Below are positions 11,495 through 25,207 of a stretch of 64,000 bases of DNA, piece after piece. The first letter of the stretch is position 1; each line of letters opens with the position of its first letter. The translations under genes were made by a program, and so were the position numbers. The stretch comes from Euonymus europaeus. Taxonomy: Eukaryota > Streptophyta > Magnoliopsida > Celastrales > Celastraceae. The stretch is from positions 23,759,001-23,823,000 of the forward strand of contig OY756962.1 of assembly GCA_963580455.1 (NCBI GenBank), read 5' to 3'. Under the pieces are notes generated by a model. The model did not search any database, had not been told where the DNA came from, and was given only the letters and a program-made list of their open reading frames with translations.

Positions 11495-13403
11495 ATGCTC
11501 CCTTCTGAGGATTTGGAGAAAGAAGATGCAAATTCTCGGCATTACTCAAGGGAAGACAATGAGTACGTCAGACTGGTTATATCCAATGAACCAGGTGCGA
11601 CTGAAGCTGATACACTACTGTCTCATGCAAACACTAGGACTGAGACTTTCATTTGGTGGATCAGAGCCTTGTTACTTTCCATTGTTGTTATCATCTGTCT
11701 TCTCATACTCTTGAAATGGGGAGTGCCATTTGTTTTTGAGAAGGTACATTTTGCCTCTAGCCCTTTTTTAACCCTTCAAATCTGCAGCCCTTAAACTGCT
11801 TTAATTTACAGAAAATTTTAAATGAAGGTCGTTGTTTCACTAGTCATTAGCTTTTCCAAAATATAAATCTGTAACTTGTTCAGTTTTAGGGCTGATTTCT
11901 GGTGGGTGGCTTTTTACTGAAAATAGTAAAATGCTATTCTTGCAGGATTTCTACATCAGGCAATTTTAGTTAAAGAAAGATATCATTTGCAAAATATCTT
12001 AGATTTTACGTGATTCGGGCATCAATATAGGGGCTCTTGTTACAGCTCCTTAGTATGACAAGATCACATATGGTCTAAATTTATATGATAAAGACAATGG
12101 ATCCATGCAACGCTTTTATGTTAAAGTTTTTTCAATGTTTAATGTTCAAATTGAAATAAGTTGTGATTCCATAGTCCATGCATCTTAACTTAACCCCATG
12201 ATGATTTTATATGAATTATACTGTTTTATTAGCCTTCTATATAGCAAGAATGTTACTATAGAAGGAACATTTTTGCCGTGTAATAGCTTTAATCCCCAAA
12301 TCTTTTGGATTCATTTTAGGTTAGTCTCCTCTATATCTTGACTTCTTGATCTTTGCGAATCTCGCTGTAGGTTCTCCTCCCTATGATGCAATGGGAGGCT
12401 ACTGCCTTTGGTCGTCCAGTTCTTGCCCTCGTGCTTGTTGCTTCTCTTGCATTATTCCCTGTGTTCTTAATTCCTTCAGGGCCTTCCATGTGGTTGGCTG
12501 GAATGATCTTTGGATACGGTCTTGGGTTTGTCATAATCATGGTTGGAACAACTCTTGGGATGGTTCTACCTTATTGGATTGGAGTACTATTCCGTGATCG
12601 CATTCATGTAAGACTTTCTTAACTTGTGGAAAATTAGTGAATTGACAAACTTGTTTACCATTCTCTTTAACTTTCTCCTTATATTTCTCTCCTACTTGAT
12701 GTGAAGCAATGGTTACAAAGATGGCCGAAGAATGCTGCCATACTTAGACTTGCTGCCGAGGGGAGCTGGTTCCATCAATTTCGAGTAGTTGCTATCTTTA
12801 GGGTTTCACCATTTCCTTACACAATTTTCAACTATGCAATAGTGGTGACGAGTATGAGATTTTGGCCCTATCTATGCGGTTCAGTTGCTGGCATGGTACC
12901 AGAAGCTTTCATCTACATCTACAGGTCCATTCACCATTTTTTTCCCAGTGATTATTTTCCTGCTACTCAAGTTTTAAGGGTTTTTGTAATTTAGGAGAAA
13001 AGATAGATGCATCATATCTGTTCATCTCGTCCACGAGGAAAGTTTTAATTATGTAGAAGTTTTTGTTTCTCCCTGTGCTACTTGAGTGTGAAAAACAAAG
13101 ATTGTGTTCTCTTTTCTGATACTTTTGTTTTCCTGCAGTGGTCGGTTGATAAGGACGTTTGCAGATGTGCAATATGGCAACTATCACATGACTACGGTGG
13201 AAATTATATACAACATTATCTCCCTCATCGTTGCAGTCATCACCACAATTGCCTTCACAGTTTATGCTAAAAGAGCTTTAAAGGACCTTGAAAGGTCTGA
13301 GACCGGAAAAGAAGCCAGTGCCTCTAACCATGGTAGCCTTGAGATGGAAAAGCTTCCATTTGAACGACCAAAGCTTTCAGAACTTCCATCATTTTCACTA
13401 TAA
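11495..13403 (+). CDS. TVP38/TMEM64 family membrane protein (SNARE-associated, DedA-like)
   Basis: Four coding exons (11495-11743, 12371-12607, 12707-12924, 13139-13403) join in frame to give 322 residues. The order is: an acidic cytosolic N-terminus (about 1-50), a hydrophobic helix ([18 protein letters not shown]), then the SNARE_assoc core. The core includes [19 protein letters not shown] and a glycine-rich [12 protein letters not shown] segment. [20 protein letters not shown] comes next, then [15 protein letters not shown], a last membrane helix and a charged tail. This is the hallmark layout of TVP38/TMEM64 proteins, which act in Golgi/ER membrane traffic and, in relatives (TMEM41B, VMP1), lipid scrambling. 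The precise plant role is not known from sequence. The gene runs tail-to-tail with the MLO-like gene, with 328 bp between stop codons. No defects seen. Confidence 0.88.
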
Positions 13404-13584
13404 CCGGCAGAACATTGGAGAATATATTAGCTGTAAAGATATTGACATTATAGTGGTTTAGATTCCTGAATCATTAATCTTTTCTTTAGGTCCTTCCTCT
13501 TCTTTTTCATTTACATTTTTTTCTTTCCCATTTTTCTGTTTGATACCGTCTGATGACTGTAACCATGGAAATAGAATACTGAGC

Positions 13585-13590
13585 AATAAA
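13585..13590 (+). terminator. Candidate polyadenylation signal of the TVP38-like gene
   Basis: AATAAA lies 182 bp after the stop codon, within T-rich sequence that is a plausible 3' UTR. The cleavage site is not identifiable by eye. Confidence 0.4.
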
Positions 13591-13731
13591 TTTGGTATAT
13601 ATGATGTGAATATACGAGAGACCGGTTTCTTGTGAATATTTCATGTTATTGTTTTATGGATACAAACAACATTGTGGCTTTGCTGAATCTGGTTGGGATT
13701 TCAATGAAAGCAAGTGAAATTGAGAAGAAAA

Positions 13732-16540
13732 TTAAGATGTTGAAGTATGGTTTTCTACGACAGGAAGCTCAATGATTGATTCTGCTGCACTTTCTTCAGT
13801 TGCATGATTTGAGTTTTCAGTGTCTTTCTCATATCTGTTCGACGTATCAGCTCTTTTTTTGGTCGAGCCAAGCCAGTCATCCAACGCAGAGTGAATGTGC
13901 TCATCGAACATGCCTCTTCTGAACTTGCTACCCATCTGTACGCAGTTAGAATCGAGACCAGAAAACCAAGAGCATATCAGACATGGAAAATGGCAGAAGA
14001 AAAAAAAAAAGTTTCGTGCAATGTAGATGTGACTGAGCTTGTCTACCTGGGAAACCAGAGCATACAAGGGCAAGGTGCTGTAACTGCAGAGCACTTGAAC
14101 AATCACTCTGCAAGTAAAGGCTAATGTACTTAAAACTGGCAGATTATACTAAAAGCAATGAATGAATTACTGACAATATGGAGTCAGAGTTACCCCATAA
14201 AAAGTCTCGGCACGATATATCCGAGTTTTTCCATGATACAAGAACGGAATCCGTACGTACTCTATTGATCAATGAGCAGGCTTAAATGATGTTACAATTT
14301 ATTATCTTCAAATTAGCAGACTTTATGTGGAAGAGATGCATAAATATTTCACATACCCAAATCCAGAAGAAGAACGCAATTTCAAATGAGTTCTGAAACA
14401 GAATGAAGTGGATCAAGTGAAAAATAATTGCAGGTCTATGAAACCAGAAGTGTTTGTCTGAAGGCTCTACTACTGCATTCTCCTGGTCATGGCTCGTCTT
14501 ATAGACAACCTCCTGAGCCATACGCATGATTATGTGTTCTAGCTTTGCTCCCACAAGAAGTAGAAGCTGCAGTTTCCACCCAAACTCAAAGCATTAGGCT
14601 TCGACTCCGGTCTACTCACAGTTGAAATATAGGGAACCTACTTACAATCAATGGTAGAAAAGATAACCAGAAATATGAGTGCCATCCTGCAAAATACGAA
14701 GATTCTATTAATCGCAGCTTTGAAATGAAGATTACTAGAGCCACTTTAGATCATCAGTGAAATTACCTCCCACATTCAGCAGCAGAAACAGCACAACGAA
14801 GAGCCACAAGTACCAGCTATCATTGGATATTAGTTTCTCCTCAAAATCATTTGAATCCAAATGAATCGAAAAATATTTAGTTTTGACTGAAAATGAACCA
14901 TGTATTTGACACTTACTTTATGCCAACAATGTTTTTGAAATCAAATTGGAGTGTCCGCATCATGTACTTGTAGAAATCAAAATTAGGCGTTCTGGGGCAG
15001 TGAGTCTAAATAAGAGAGAAGGCAAACATAATTTAACTTAGATCTCCTCAGAATAGAAGTATAAATTAGTTGAAAAGTAGTTGATGATAGCAACTTAACC
15101 ATGATGAATCCATATCGAAGTTCTACATAGTCCGACTTGGTAATCGAGCCATAAAATTGTTTGAAGAACGATATCTGAAAGTTGGGATATACACAAAACA
15201 GTCATCACAAAATTTGCAAAAATAATCTTGATTAACTGGAATGGATGATATAAGCTTCGAGTCTTTAAATGTGAAGTGAAACTCACTGTCCAACTAATAA
15301 CGGCTGCCTTTCTCCAATCTCCCTCGGCATGTTTTTTGATGAATGACTCTCTATGTTTGAAATGAATCTTCTTTGTTTTAACTGCATAAACAGACAATAA
15401 TGTTCACTGAAATTACTTAACTACCGACAAACCATTATGCCCCGGACAATTTAGAAAATATGTTACCTGCTTCAGCGTGTGATTTTCCCTTGATTGAATC
15501 CTCCCAATGCTTCCACTGGCCTATCTGCATTAGTAAAATATTTTCCCATTGAAAATCATGTTCAAATGAGCAGAAACTGCTGATGCAATGTTCAGTAGTG
15601 CAACAACAAGTCAATTTGAGCTTTGACACATTACCCTTGCCCCTCCAAGAAGCATTGTAGTGACACAGAAGATGGCATGGACAACTGCTAATACGAAGAT
15701 GAAAATATGCAGCTGGTGCAAGGCTTCCAATGATAACAACGGAACCTTTCCCTGTACGAATAAGAATCGATGAACTAAATGAACTTGCTTACAAAACCCA
15801 TTCTAACGTGACTATAAGAGTTTGTGGGAAGTCATTACTTATATGGCCTTTTGGAATTAAAGAAAAGTGGAATACCTTGTGTGAGCAATATTCTGAACCA
15901 CCTCCGACAGACAATAGCCGTCTTCCATTGTTCAAAGCTTGAAGAGAATACTTTTCATGATTCTTACCCCCAGCATGCTTTTTGCAGGGCAGCATGTGAG
16001 TCGCAAGATCAGCGGGCATGCATATGCGATGTATTACACCTTGGCCGACAGTTAACAGAAGAGAAATGAACCCCAAAAGCATCAATTCTGCACACAAAAA
16101 AAATGGATTGTCGAAATTATACCAAGTACAATGTCAGAAGTTGACCAAATATGGAAAAACGAGAAAGAAAAGGCAAAACCTTCTTTCAACTTCTGCAAGG
16201 CTTCAAATAATGCGTCTTGTTTCTTATGCAGCAACAACTGAAGTGCCAAACCAACACAAGAAACAGCTATCCAGTTAACACATGTTCCGACTTTTTGCAA
16301 TGTCAGTAATCAAATAACACAATTACAAAACAATCAGAGCACGCAATGTCAGTAATCAAATAACACAATTACAAAACAATCAGAGCACCAGCAAAAGGTG
16401 GAGATGAGAGTTTTGAAGAATACCTTTCCCAGTTTATGCAGACCACGCTCAGCGAAAAGAGATAAAAGAATAATGACCAAAGAGACTATGGCAACTATCC
16501 ATGTTGGTGTATACTCCAAGGAGTTACTTTCTTTCTCCAT
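13732..16540 (-). CDS. MLO-like seven-transmembrane protein
   Basis: Fourteen exons on the minus strand: 16540-16424, 16237-16180, 16087-15876, 15751-15635, 15524-15467, 15381-15287, 15174-15100, 15005-14917, 14816-14767, 14686-14646, 14566-14357, 14261-14194, 14107-14047, 13935-13732. All have GT-AG borders and matching phases, giving 484 residues. MLO hallmarks in order: YTPTWIVAIVSLVII and AERGLHKLGK at the N-terminus, LFEALQKLKEELMLLGFISL, a cysteine/histidine-rich extracellular loop, a WEDS motif, GDWRKAAVISW, EHIIMRMAQE, and FWIWSTYGFRSC. The short C-terminus has an amphipathic segment (HIHSALDDWLGSTKKR) where MLO proteins bind calmodulin. The TYGF signature resembles the MLO1-like clade more than the powdery-mildew susceptibility clade. 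MLO proteins are plasma-membrane calcium-linked proteins in defence, pollen-tube or root responses. It lies head-to-tail with the endoglucanase gene. Confidence 0.92.
16297..16388. repeat. 46-bp direct duplication in MLO intron 1
   Basis: The segment starting GCAATGTCAGTAATCAAATA at 16297 is repeated essentially perfectly from 16343 to 16388. It lies in the first intron of the MLO-like gene and looks like a recent slippage duplication. Confidence 0.85.
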
Positions 16541-17386
16541 TTTTTGACACGGTTGCTGAGACCAGGTTCAATAAATCTTAGCATTTAGAAAACCAAATAT
16601 GTGAGAGAATGGTTGTGTGGTTGGCAAAGAATAAGCATATACAAACACAACGACATGAGGGAAAGAATGTAGTTCACAGGAAGTAAAAGAGAAAATAAAG
16701 GTTAAGGTAACCACTTTGTATTACAATGAGGAATGACTTGAACTTGAAGTCTCCTATTCCTGTGTCAGCACCAAAAAAAAATCTGAACAGAGGGAGGCCA
16801 TAGGATTAATGATAAACTTCATGTTCAATTCCCATAAACGCAAACGGTATTTTTTTTCTTCCTTTGATGGGGGAGGGAGGGGGGTGAGGCGGGGTTTAAA
16901 CCCGAACCTCATGGTGTATATTTCCGTATCACATACACAAAGACACATATTAGGTAGGCTTATACCATCAAAGCCTAAATGGGCTTGCCATTATTTACAC
17001 GAATCTCCAAAAGAAAACACTTAGAATCAACTACATTGAATAAGGATTACCCAAATGGAAAGCAATACGTTTTACACTGGAAGTTTATTGCTTCTTACCT
17101 TTATTACTGTTCCAGTAAAGTAGTTCAAAGAATACAAGATTGGTATCATACACAAACTATGTATATCAAAAAGTGGAATGAAAAAGACATTTCCAGATAC
17201 AAACTATCAATCCCGGCTCCAGCTTTAGGTCTTCGCAAATTTCGTCAGCTTCCCTCGTCCCATTCCCCTTGAAGACATGTCTGAATTACATTAACCTTTG
17301 ACCCGATACGAGTTCCAGAATCTATAAGTGCAGAAAAAATCATCTCACAGCAAGTCACAGTGACATAATGTACGGACGGGGGCATC

Positions 17387-20300
17387 TCAAGGTTTCCAGG
17401 GAGCCGGAGGTGGCGGTGGAGTTGGAAACATGGGAGGAACAGCAGAGAAAATGGTGTTCTTGTCAATCCCAGTACTCTTTTCACCAGACAGAGCAACAAG
17501 GGCAGCTACCAACCCAGCATTACCTGCCAGAGTTGGCTCTGTATAATTGTAGTTAGTACGTACATCGTGGAAACCATCGTGCTTGTCAGGGCCAGCAACC
17601 ATAGCTCCCACAATTGTATTTGGGTTAGGTTTTTTAGAGTCTCTCCACTTCCATCCTCCTTTGCAGTTATATTTGATCTTATTCTTAGGGATGGACGCAC
17701 CTCTATGATGGACATGTTTCGGGTAATGATCACCGAAGCCCACAACATAGCTCATTTTGCGAGGATTTTTGCCAAGTATATAATCAATCTGCCAAAAAAT
17801 GAGAGAAAGTTAGTCACTGGCCATCACATCTCAACATAAATAAATAAAAAATCTACATATCGCACCTGAGTCTTGGCAAATTCTCGCAACACATCAGTTG
17901 AAAGGAAATTGGGTCCACAGTACCACCCAGGAGTATCAGCTGCATCAAGATAGTCACTGAATAAAGTGGCTAAGAAGGCTGCATTGACAACATATTGAAG
18001 AGGCTGCGGCCTTCCATGATTTAACTGTATCAAACCACCTGAGAGAATTCCCCAATAAAGTTAACTATGAAACCCTGAAAGTTGAATGATCTATATCGAA
18101 GGACAAAAATACAGTCATAAACGTATACTCTACCCTTGGTTCTATTAAAGCTGGAGAAAATTGGGAGGTAGGAGCACATGACTATGCTGGTCTGATTGTG
18201 AAATGTCCTCAACATCTCTTCATATGGATATCCAGGGCTCAAGAACAACCTCAAACGACTCAAAAGCATCTGATGTCACAACTCACAATAAAAAACTATA
18301 TCAGACATGATCTGAGATAGTATCTTCCGAAAGATTTTAAATTCACAACATGATATAATTCGGAAGTCTCATATGCATATAATGAAAGGCAAAAATCTAT
18401 ATAACAGTTCGATTACTAGCAGATACATGTACTGGAAATATCAACGAAACAGTCTACAATTGGAAGATGAATCTTTCAAATATCCAAAACAATATGTAGT
18501 ACTGATTTCATACATGAATAACTAGATGCTTCGATATGCAAACACACAATCCTGTTAAAAGACAAGCTTAAAATTGAGAATAGCAAAAGGATGGATCATG
18601 ATTTGAAGAAAAGCAACATAAACTTAAATTTAAGAAATGTGAAGTAACATAACCTTAACAATTTAATAAAGATAATTTTTGTGCATACATTAACATACAA
18701 ATATAGAATCCACTAGATGACAAACATGGACCATGATTTGAAGAAATCATTAATTAAAACACCAAACAAAATTCGAACTGCTAACTTCCAATTAGAGTCA
18801 CTCGCATACCGGCATCCTTCTCCAAATAATAAGTCAAAAAATAATTTAACAAATTAATAAAAATCCATGAATCACAACATGTCATTCAGATTCAAGCTGT
18901 CATCAAACTCAACATAGCTAGAAAACAAATAATGAAATTGCAAAGTTGAAAAGCAAAAGTATCAACAAGGAAAAGCTTCAGAAACTAACCTGCGCACCGG
19001 CAAGCTTATTGTCCCAGCTAAGTATCCCATAGTCAGGACCTCCCCAGAAAGCACCGGCATGCTTAGCAATACCAGGAGTAGTAGCAAGCGTAAGGTAAGT
19101 ATTATTTCCAGTTGCATAATAAAGCCAAGCTCCACCCCATATAAACTCGTCCCAATACATAGTGGAATTATAAAAGGTTGCAGCTTCTGAACTACCTGCA
19201 CTGTATCTGCCCCGCTGTTCCCTCGAGAACTTAAACAGTGTTTTGGCACCATGAACAAGTTTTTGGGAGTAAACTTTGTTGTCTTTGAAAACAATGGACG
19301 CAGAAGCTAAAGCAGCTGCCATTTCTGCAGCGAGATCCGAGCAACTGTGACAGTCGGTCACAGGTCGTAGGTAATCAATGTCCTCAGGACGCATCCAGCA
19401 GTAATGATCATTAGGAGTTGTGCTTCCACCAGAAGTATCCCCTTTACCAACCTGTGAATTCAAATTATATTAGGTGGATGAGAGCATATCAGATTACATA
19501 TGGAAGGAATAATTAGCAAGAGATCATGTACCTGAGCGGCTATCCTGTCAATGGTATCAGCTGAACTATTGAAGGACCTGAGAAAGTAATCAGTCCCCCA
19601 CTTAATGATTTCCTTAACATGGTTGAGCTCACCGGCAGCTTCATATTTAGCGCTGTACTCTATAACACTCCAGCTTAACATGGTCATTGCAAATGATTGA
19701 GGGAAATTGAACTTGATAGCATCCCCAGCATCAAAATATCCCCCCGACAGGTCCTTAAACATGGTCGATGGATCTGACTTGCCATCTCTTAGGCAAGAAT
19801 TACCCCTCCATGACACATTGTTATGCTTCGGGAGTTTACCCGCTGCAGCACCACAATTGAAAACCCACAAATCAACACTCCAAAAATTTTTGTTAAACGA
19901 AAATGGGTTACACGTAAATTCACCCACCAATTTAAAGCCACCGTCTTTGTTAACAATTCCTAAATTACAGTTCTTGATCCAAAATGTTGTACTGAAAAAC
20001 AAGGATCAGTTCAATTGGGTTTGTGCACATTGATTTAAAGATCTATGGCTATCAAAGTTAAGAAACAAGCGGCAGGAAAACGTAGCACCGTTGGAAATTC
20101 ACAGATCAACACTCAAACTAGGTGTGCTGATGAATAGATCTCAAGATCAGTAGTTGTGTTTGTGCACGTTGATCTAAAGATCATTCTGAGATCAAATAAA
20201 TAATAGAAAAAGAAGAAGTACATACAGCGTTGGGCGTTGAAGAACATAAGTGCCTTGTTGAGTGCAAGAGTGTAGTTGTCCGGAGCAGCCTTAGAGTGGT

Positions 20301-20604
20301 GGTGGCGAGGAACAGTCTTGACAATAAGAGTTACAAATCCGGCAATGAAGGCAGAGAAGAGGAGAGTCCCGACAGTCCAGACAAAGATCTTGCGACTAAC
20401 AATGATACAACCCAGATCCACATACTTCTTCTTCTTCTGCTCTCCAGGACCCAAAAGCCAACTCTGTTGTGTCTCATCCAGGGGCCTCGAAGAAGAAAGT
20501 GCAGCCTTGTCAAGATCCTGAAGGTTCCTGCTCCGGTCATCATCGGTGGCTGAATCCGCCGCGTTCATCTCCAACGCACCCCCCCATGGGTCTCCCCCGT
20601 ACAT
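17387..20604 (-). CDS. KOR1: KORRIGAN-type membrane endo-1,4-beta-glucanase (GH9 class A)
   Basis: Six exons on the minus strand (20604-20226, 19842-19532, 19451-18990, 18269-18134, 18038-17866, 17788-17387) join in frame to 620 residues, close to the usual length. The start is the ATG before [17 protein letters not shown], the canonical KORRIGAN start. Order: a cytosolic tail with an [11 protein letters not shown] sorting region and [10 protein letters not shown], one transmembrane helix (about 73-94, [19 protein letters not shown]), then the GH9 catalytic domain. [12 protein letters not shown] carries the catalytic aspartate region. HHRGAS is the His signature, [16 protein letters not shown] carries the acid glutamate, and the end is the proline-rich [10 protein letters not shown]. 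It is a type II membrane enzyme working with cellulose synthase at the Golgi/plasma membrane. Several N-x-S/T sites agree with a lumenal domain. The gene appears intact. Confidence 0.96.
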
Positions 20605-22229
20605 ACTCACTTTCACTCCTCTTCACCCACCACAAGCAGACACAAACCAATGCTCAAGATTGCGACTTTCTCTGTTTCTCAGCTTCGGTTTCTGCTTTGG
20701 GAGGTTTTGACGGTGGAGAAGCTGAAACGAGAGTATGTTGAAGATGGCGGTGTTGATGGGTTGTTATTATACTATCAATTGGATCAATGCAGTCTCGACG
20801 GTGAAAGTCAATAACGCTTCATGTGGGTTGGCTTGGAGTTGGAGTATACAAATGGATTCTATTAGTTTCTTTAATCTTTTGTCAATGTGTGAGAATTGTA
20901 GGTGGATGACACTGACAATGACAGTCTGTCTACTACTAGTTTTAATATTTTCTCTCAGGCGATTCATCTTCAACTTGCTACAAACACGCTTGTTGGTGAT
21001 GTCTGATTTTGTGTTTTCCATGGTTTACCTGTTCTGCTGGAACCTTCCCCTCTCATGGTCTTCCAACTAACGGTTGGTAATCTTTGCCTTTTAACAAGGA
21101 CAACCCAACAACTACAAATATAATCAAGCATTTTTGTTAATATTTTAGTACTTGTGTAGATTATAGAGTCTAATAATAACTGCCATTTAGTCCCTTTGTA
21201 TTACAGCTTACAAGAGTAAAATATGAAGTTGCTATCTATGCAAAAATAACTTTGCATAAAATAAATTACTGACAATGTTTTGTGAGACAAATCTGTAGCT
21301 GAGTTGACGATTTCGATTATATGTAATCTCAAATCTCAAATTCAAATCTCACCCCTTTTCTCTAATTCAATTAAAAAAAAAAGACTCGTGGAAAGTATTT
21401 TTTGTGTTAAAAATCTAAATTTCGTTAACATTACAAAGCCAATCCAATTACTATCACGTTTTCCAGTATTTTTTTGATGCCACTTCATGTTATAACCATC
21501 ACTACGTCAAAGGGAACAAGCTGTGAAAAACATTGTGTTCTATTAGGCTACATCTTGTAACCCACCTGTGATTTGGGGAAAAAGCTCCATCATATACAAC
21601 AGTATGCCACGTCACATCTCCATTCCTATTAACAGCAACAGGATTGATAAGCATTTTTCCTACCACTTCAATATTGTTGTAGCTTAAGAATACCTCAAAT
21701 ATGTCAACCATCTGAAAGGGTTCCAGCGTACAAGGAAAACCTTCATATAGGACAAGATCCAAATCCGACATGCAGAAACTCATGTAGAGTTAATAGTGAA
21801 ACAAAAAAAGCATTCAACTGAAATCTCAGCCAGAATAGAGACTATATATATCAGCTAAATCTAACATAAGGACCCAGTATGGGTAGTTCAGTTTCATTCA
21901 AACACAGAAACCAAATGAAAAGAGGAGAGTTGACGAACACAGCATACAGACCACAAGCATCTGTTGATTACACATGGAAGATGATTTAAGATGATTGATT
22001 TCACTATTTTCTACATTTTAGGTTAATCTATAGCAGAATACCAGATGAGGTGGCAAGTACGAGTTTAAATGCCTATTCCTTCTCCCTTTTAAGAAAAGCC
22101 TCTTCGCTTCCTTGATCTCCTAAATGGGGATCGGCTGTAGGCAAAGAGATTAAACATAAGTGGATGATTCATGCTAGGGAAGTAAGCTCACAAGAAATGA
22201 CTTTAAAACCACTCTTCAAGTGGAGCTAT
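20605..22229. other. KORRIGAN promoter side and intergenic region
   Basis: About 20605-20740 is C- and T-rich, consistent with the 5' leader of the minus-strand endoglucanase gene. The rest is AT-rich. A minus-strand open frame at 21502-21783 (93 residues, containing VTWHTVVYDGAFSPNHRW) is not recognised. It could be an exon or relic of another gene, but no flanking exons were found. No RNA gene seen. Confidence 0.4.
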
Positions 22230-24397
22230 CTACCTGCGGAATCTGCCATACTCGAGACTCCTTTGCCTGTCATATGCTGGGCCATCGTATCGAACATAAA
22301 CAGGACTGTGAGCTCGATCATAATCAGGACTTCTTCCCTTACGAATTACAGGACTAGGGGATCTCCCAAAAGGACTATACCCACTCCTACCATAGCCACC
22401 TCTTCTGGGACTGCCATATCTCCTGTCTCATCATCATCCCTCAGAGCATACTCAACCGAGACAACCCTATCCAATATTTTGCTGTAGAAGAAAAGCATTT
22501 ACAGTTCATTAAGCCAAAAGAGCAATCCTCTGCCCCCAAAACAGGTAATGAAAACTAGGAACAGAAAGAGTAAAAGTAGCGAGAGTTGATACTTGCGTCA
22601 TATGAGTGCATTCAAGGGCTTTGGTGGCATCTTCCTGTGTTTCAAACTGAACAAATGTGAAATTTTGCCTAATCCATACATTTGCAAGCCTTCCGCACGT
22701 TTCAAAGTGTCTTTCTATATCATCAACCCTTCTGCGAATTGGATCAAAGTCAATCACAAACAAGGTTTTCGTAGGACTCAGATTCGACATTGACCTTGAC
22801 CCATCATGAACTCACGTTCTCCCTAATGAACATTTAACCTCCAAATGAACATATAACCTCTACTCAAAACTATTCATAATAAAGATACTGATAAGATTAA
22901 GGAAACAGCTGCAAACTTGCAATGATCAAAGCACACCCTGACCCACTCCACTGACAGCCTGCACCTGTCATAACCAAATGGCATATTGTCAACTCCGCGA
23001 ATGGCATCTGTGGCGTCACGCTCATCCTTGAAGTAGACAAAAGCAAAGCCTGCAGTAAAATAACAAATTATCAGAGGAACAAGCAAAAAATGCATTGTAC
23101 TACAGTCAAGTCCAGCCAGCCATACATCGCCCATTAAGTAATTTTCCCTCACAATAACTAAAAGTATACAAAACCTGAAAATAGGCGATGTGATGGGCTA
23201 ATGCACATATATACAGAGGCCTTGCATGATGCACTAAATCAAGATGATGGCATACTAAAGATTAAAATCCAAGGTTTCAGGTCTGACATATCATTGGTAA
23301 GCATGCTTCAGCAATCAGACAGCACGAGTTCAGTAATGGAAGGCAAGACATGATAGATTCCAATGATCCCCCTACCATCAGTGGTGGTACGTATGACATG
23401 ACATATTGATGCATCCTGCCACAACCATTCTTGTGAAATGGCAACATTAGACGGAGACGAGGGTAAGTGATAGATGACTGACGGCGTTAAGGAAACATAG
23501 GAAGATGCCGTTTGTGAGTGGAATAAGAGCAGACAGAGAAGTTTCCAACCCAATGGAAGTTTTTTGCAGAGAGAACTATGTCAGAACTCAGAAGAAGCTC
23601 AATTCCCACTAGTAGAAGTTCCTGCGTCAAAACAAAAGCTCAATATGGAGATTTTCTCCAGTAAAACTGCCCATTATCGGATCCTTTTTTCAACTTCTTC
23701 CAGGATAAAAGTAATAAAAGTAATTTTTATATATATATATAAAATCATACACACGAAATTTCCATTCCTATAGAAGAATATTCTCAACATTACATCCATG
23801 TCAGAACAATGTCAGTGTCCAAACAATAGCAATAGCCAAAACTCGAAAGCACTCCTACCAAACCTGTTAAACGCATAATGCTTGGCGTTAAACCAAATGG
23901 TTCGAGTCACGAACCAAAATAAAAGAAAGTGATTTGGAAAAAAAGCTGAGCCAATAAAAAAATCAGAGTATGCGGAGGTGCCATTTAGTCCCCCAAAAAA
24001 CTTTCTCAAGATGTATGTAAGACAAAGCTCACTGACTAGACCATCTAGTAGATAGCTACTGATAGAAATGTAAAAGAAATACAATCCAATTGCTGAAAGA
24101 TGCGACAAAGGAAATAAAAAAGGAACTGGAAAAATGTAACAGCCGGTACAAACATAGCAGCAACTCTATATATCAAGGGCAGACATTTAAAAGTTTCCAA
24201 CAATGTGAGAGGATGTTGTTGGGAATCAAATTTAACCTTGACAAGTCTGAATCGTTATATAATAATAAGAGATGATGACACTAAAACGAAGAACTCTCAG
24301 GTTTTAACTTACGAGAAATGGTAATTAGGAATCAGCATTTCTAGAAACCCATCATCATTCCATCTACTGCTGTACTGCACATTATTTAGGTAACTAT

Positions 24398-24918
24398 AGA
24401 GCAACTCCAACCACGTACCCCAAAATGGGAGACATCTCCTCCCCTATTTTAACCAAAAAACTATTTTAGGGAATCCCTATTCTAACACCACTCCAACCAC
24501 ATCCCCATTTTAATATCACATTCACATCCAATCTAATATTTCTCAACATAACTAACTTTATTGCGAATGCAAATAATCTAGCTTTAATATTAACAATGTT
24601 ATCATTTAACATTAATTTCACCTAAACCCAGAGATAATTAGCGATTTTTTCAGAAAAGAAGAATAAAAAATAAAATAAAAAAGAAGAAAGAGAGAGAAGG
24701 TGAAGAGAAGAAGTAGAAAGAACTTTACCTAAGAGATGCCGAGAGAGCTCACTCGATGGAGAGAAGCAGTAAGAGGGAATAAAATATTAATTTTTGGGGG
24801 ATGGTGGGTGCTCTTCAAATTTAAGGGTACCATAGAGGGACCGGTTGGAGGAGAGAACGCAAAATATGGTCCCCAATATAGCACTTCCCCCATTTTGGGG
24901 GGCTGTTGGAGTTGCTCT
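24398..24918. mobile_element. MITE with AGAGCAACTCCAAC ends
   Basis: The left end reads AGAGCAACTCCAACC, and the right end is its inverted match (reverse complement AGAGCAACTCCAACAG). Both are followed by CCCCAAAATGGG-type sequence. About 520 bp, no coding capacity. A clean target duplication is not visible. A second, inverted, incomplete copy lies at about 25858-26112. Confidence 0.7.
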
Positions 24919-25207
24919 TAGAGAAGCTCCAACCATTCCAAAATGAGAGAAATCCTATTTTTGGATGTCTTTCTGCAAATTTATTGCTCCAGTGGATACC
25001 CTAAAAATGAGGGATAGCATAAAGGCTCTGACATATGGTACCCTAACGCACAGTTTATTTTGGTGGGAATGAAGGGAGGTAAAAATTGAGTGGAAAATGA
25101 AGAGATATGAAAAATGAGGGTGCTTGGGTAGAAGAAATGAAAATTAAAGGTGAAAACTTGTGGGCGCCCGCCTAAATATTTTCCCCTCAAAAAGGGGAAA
25201 AGCTAAC

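Noticed and set aside
20735..21070. 111-codon plus frame in the KORRIGAN promoter region
   Set aside because: No recognisable domain; hydrophobic AT-rich composition typical of chance frames.
24736..25190. Open frames around the intronic MITEs
   Set aside because: They fall within or beside MITE ends and have no protein-like features.
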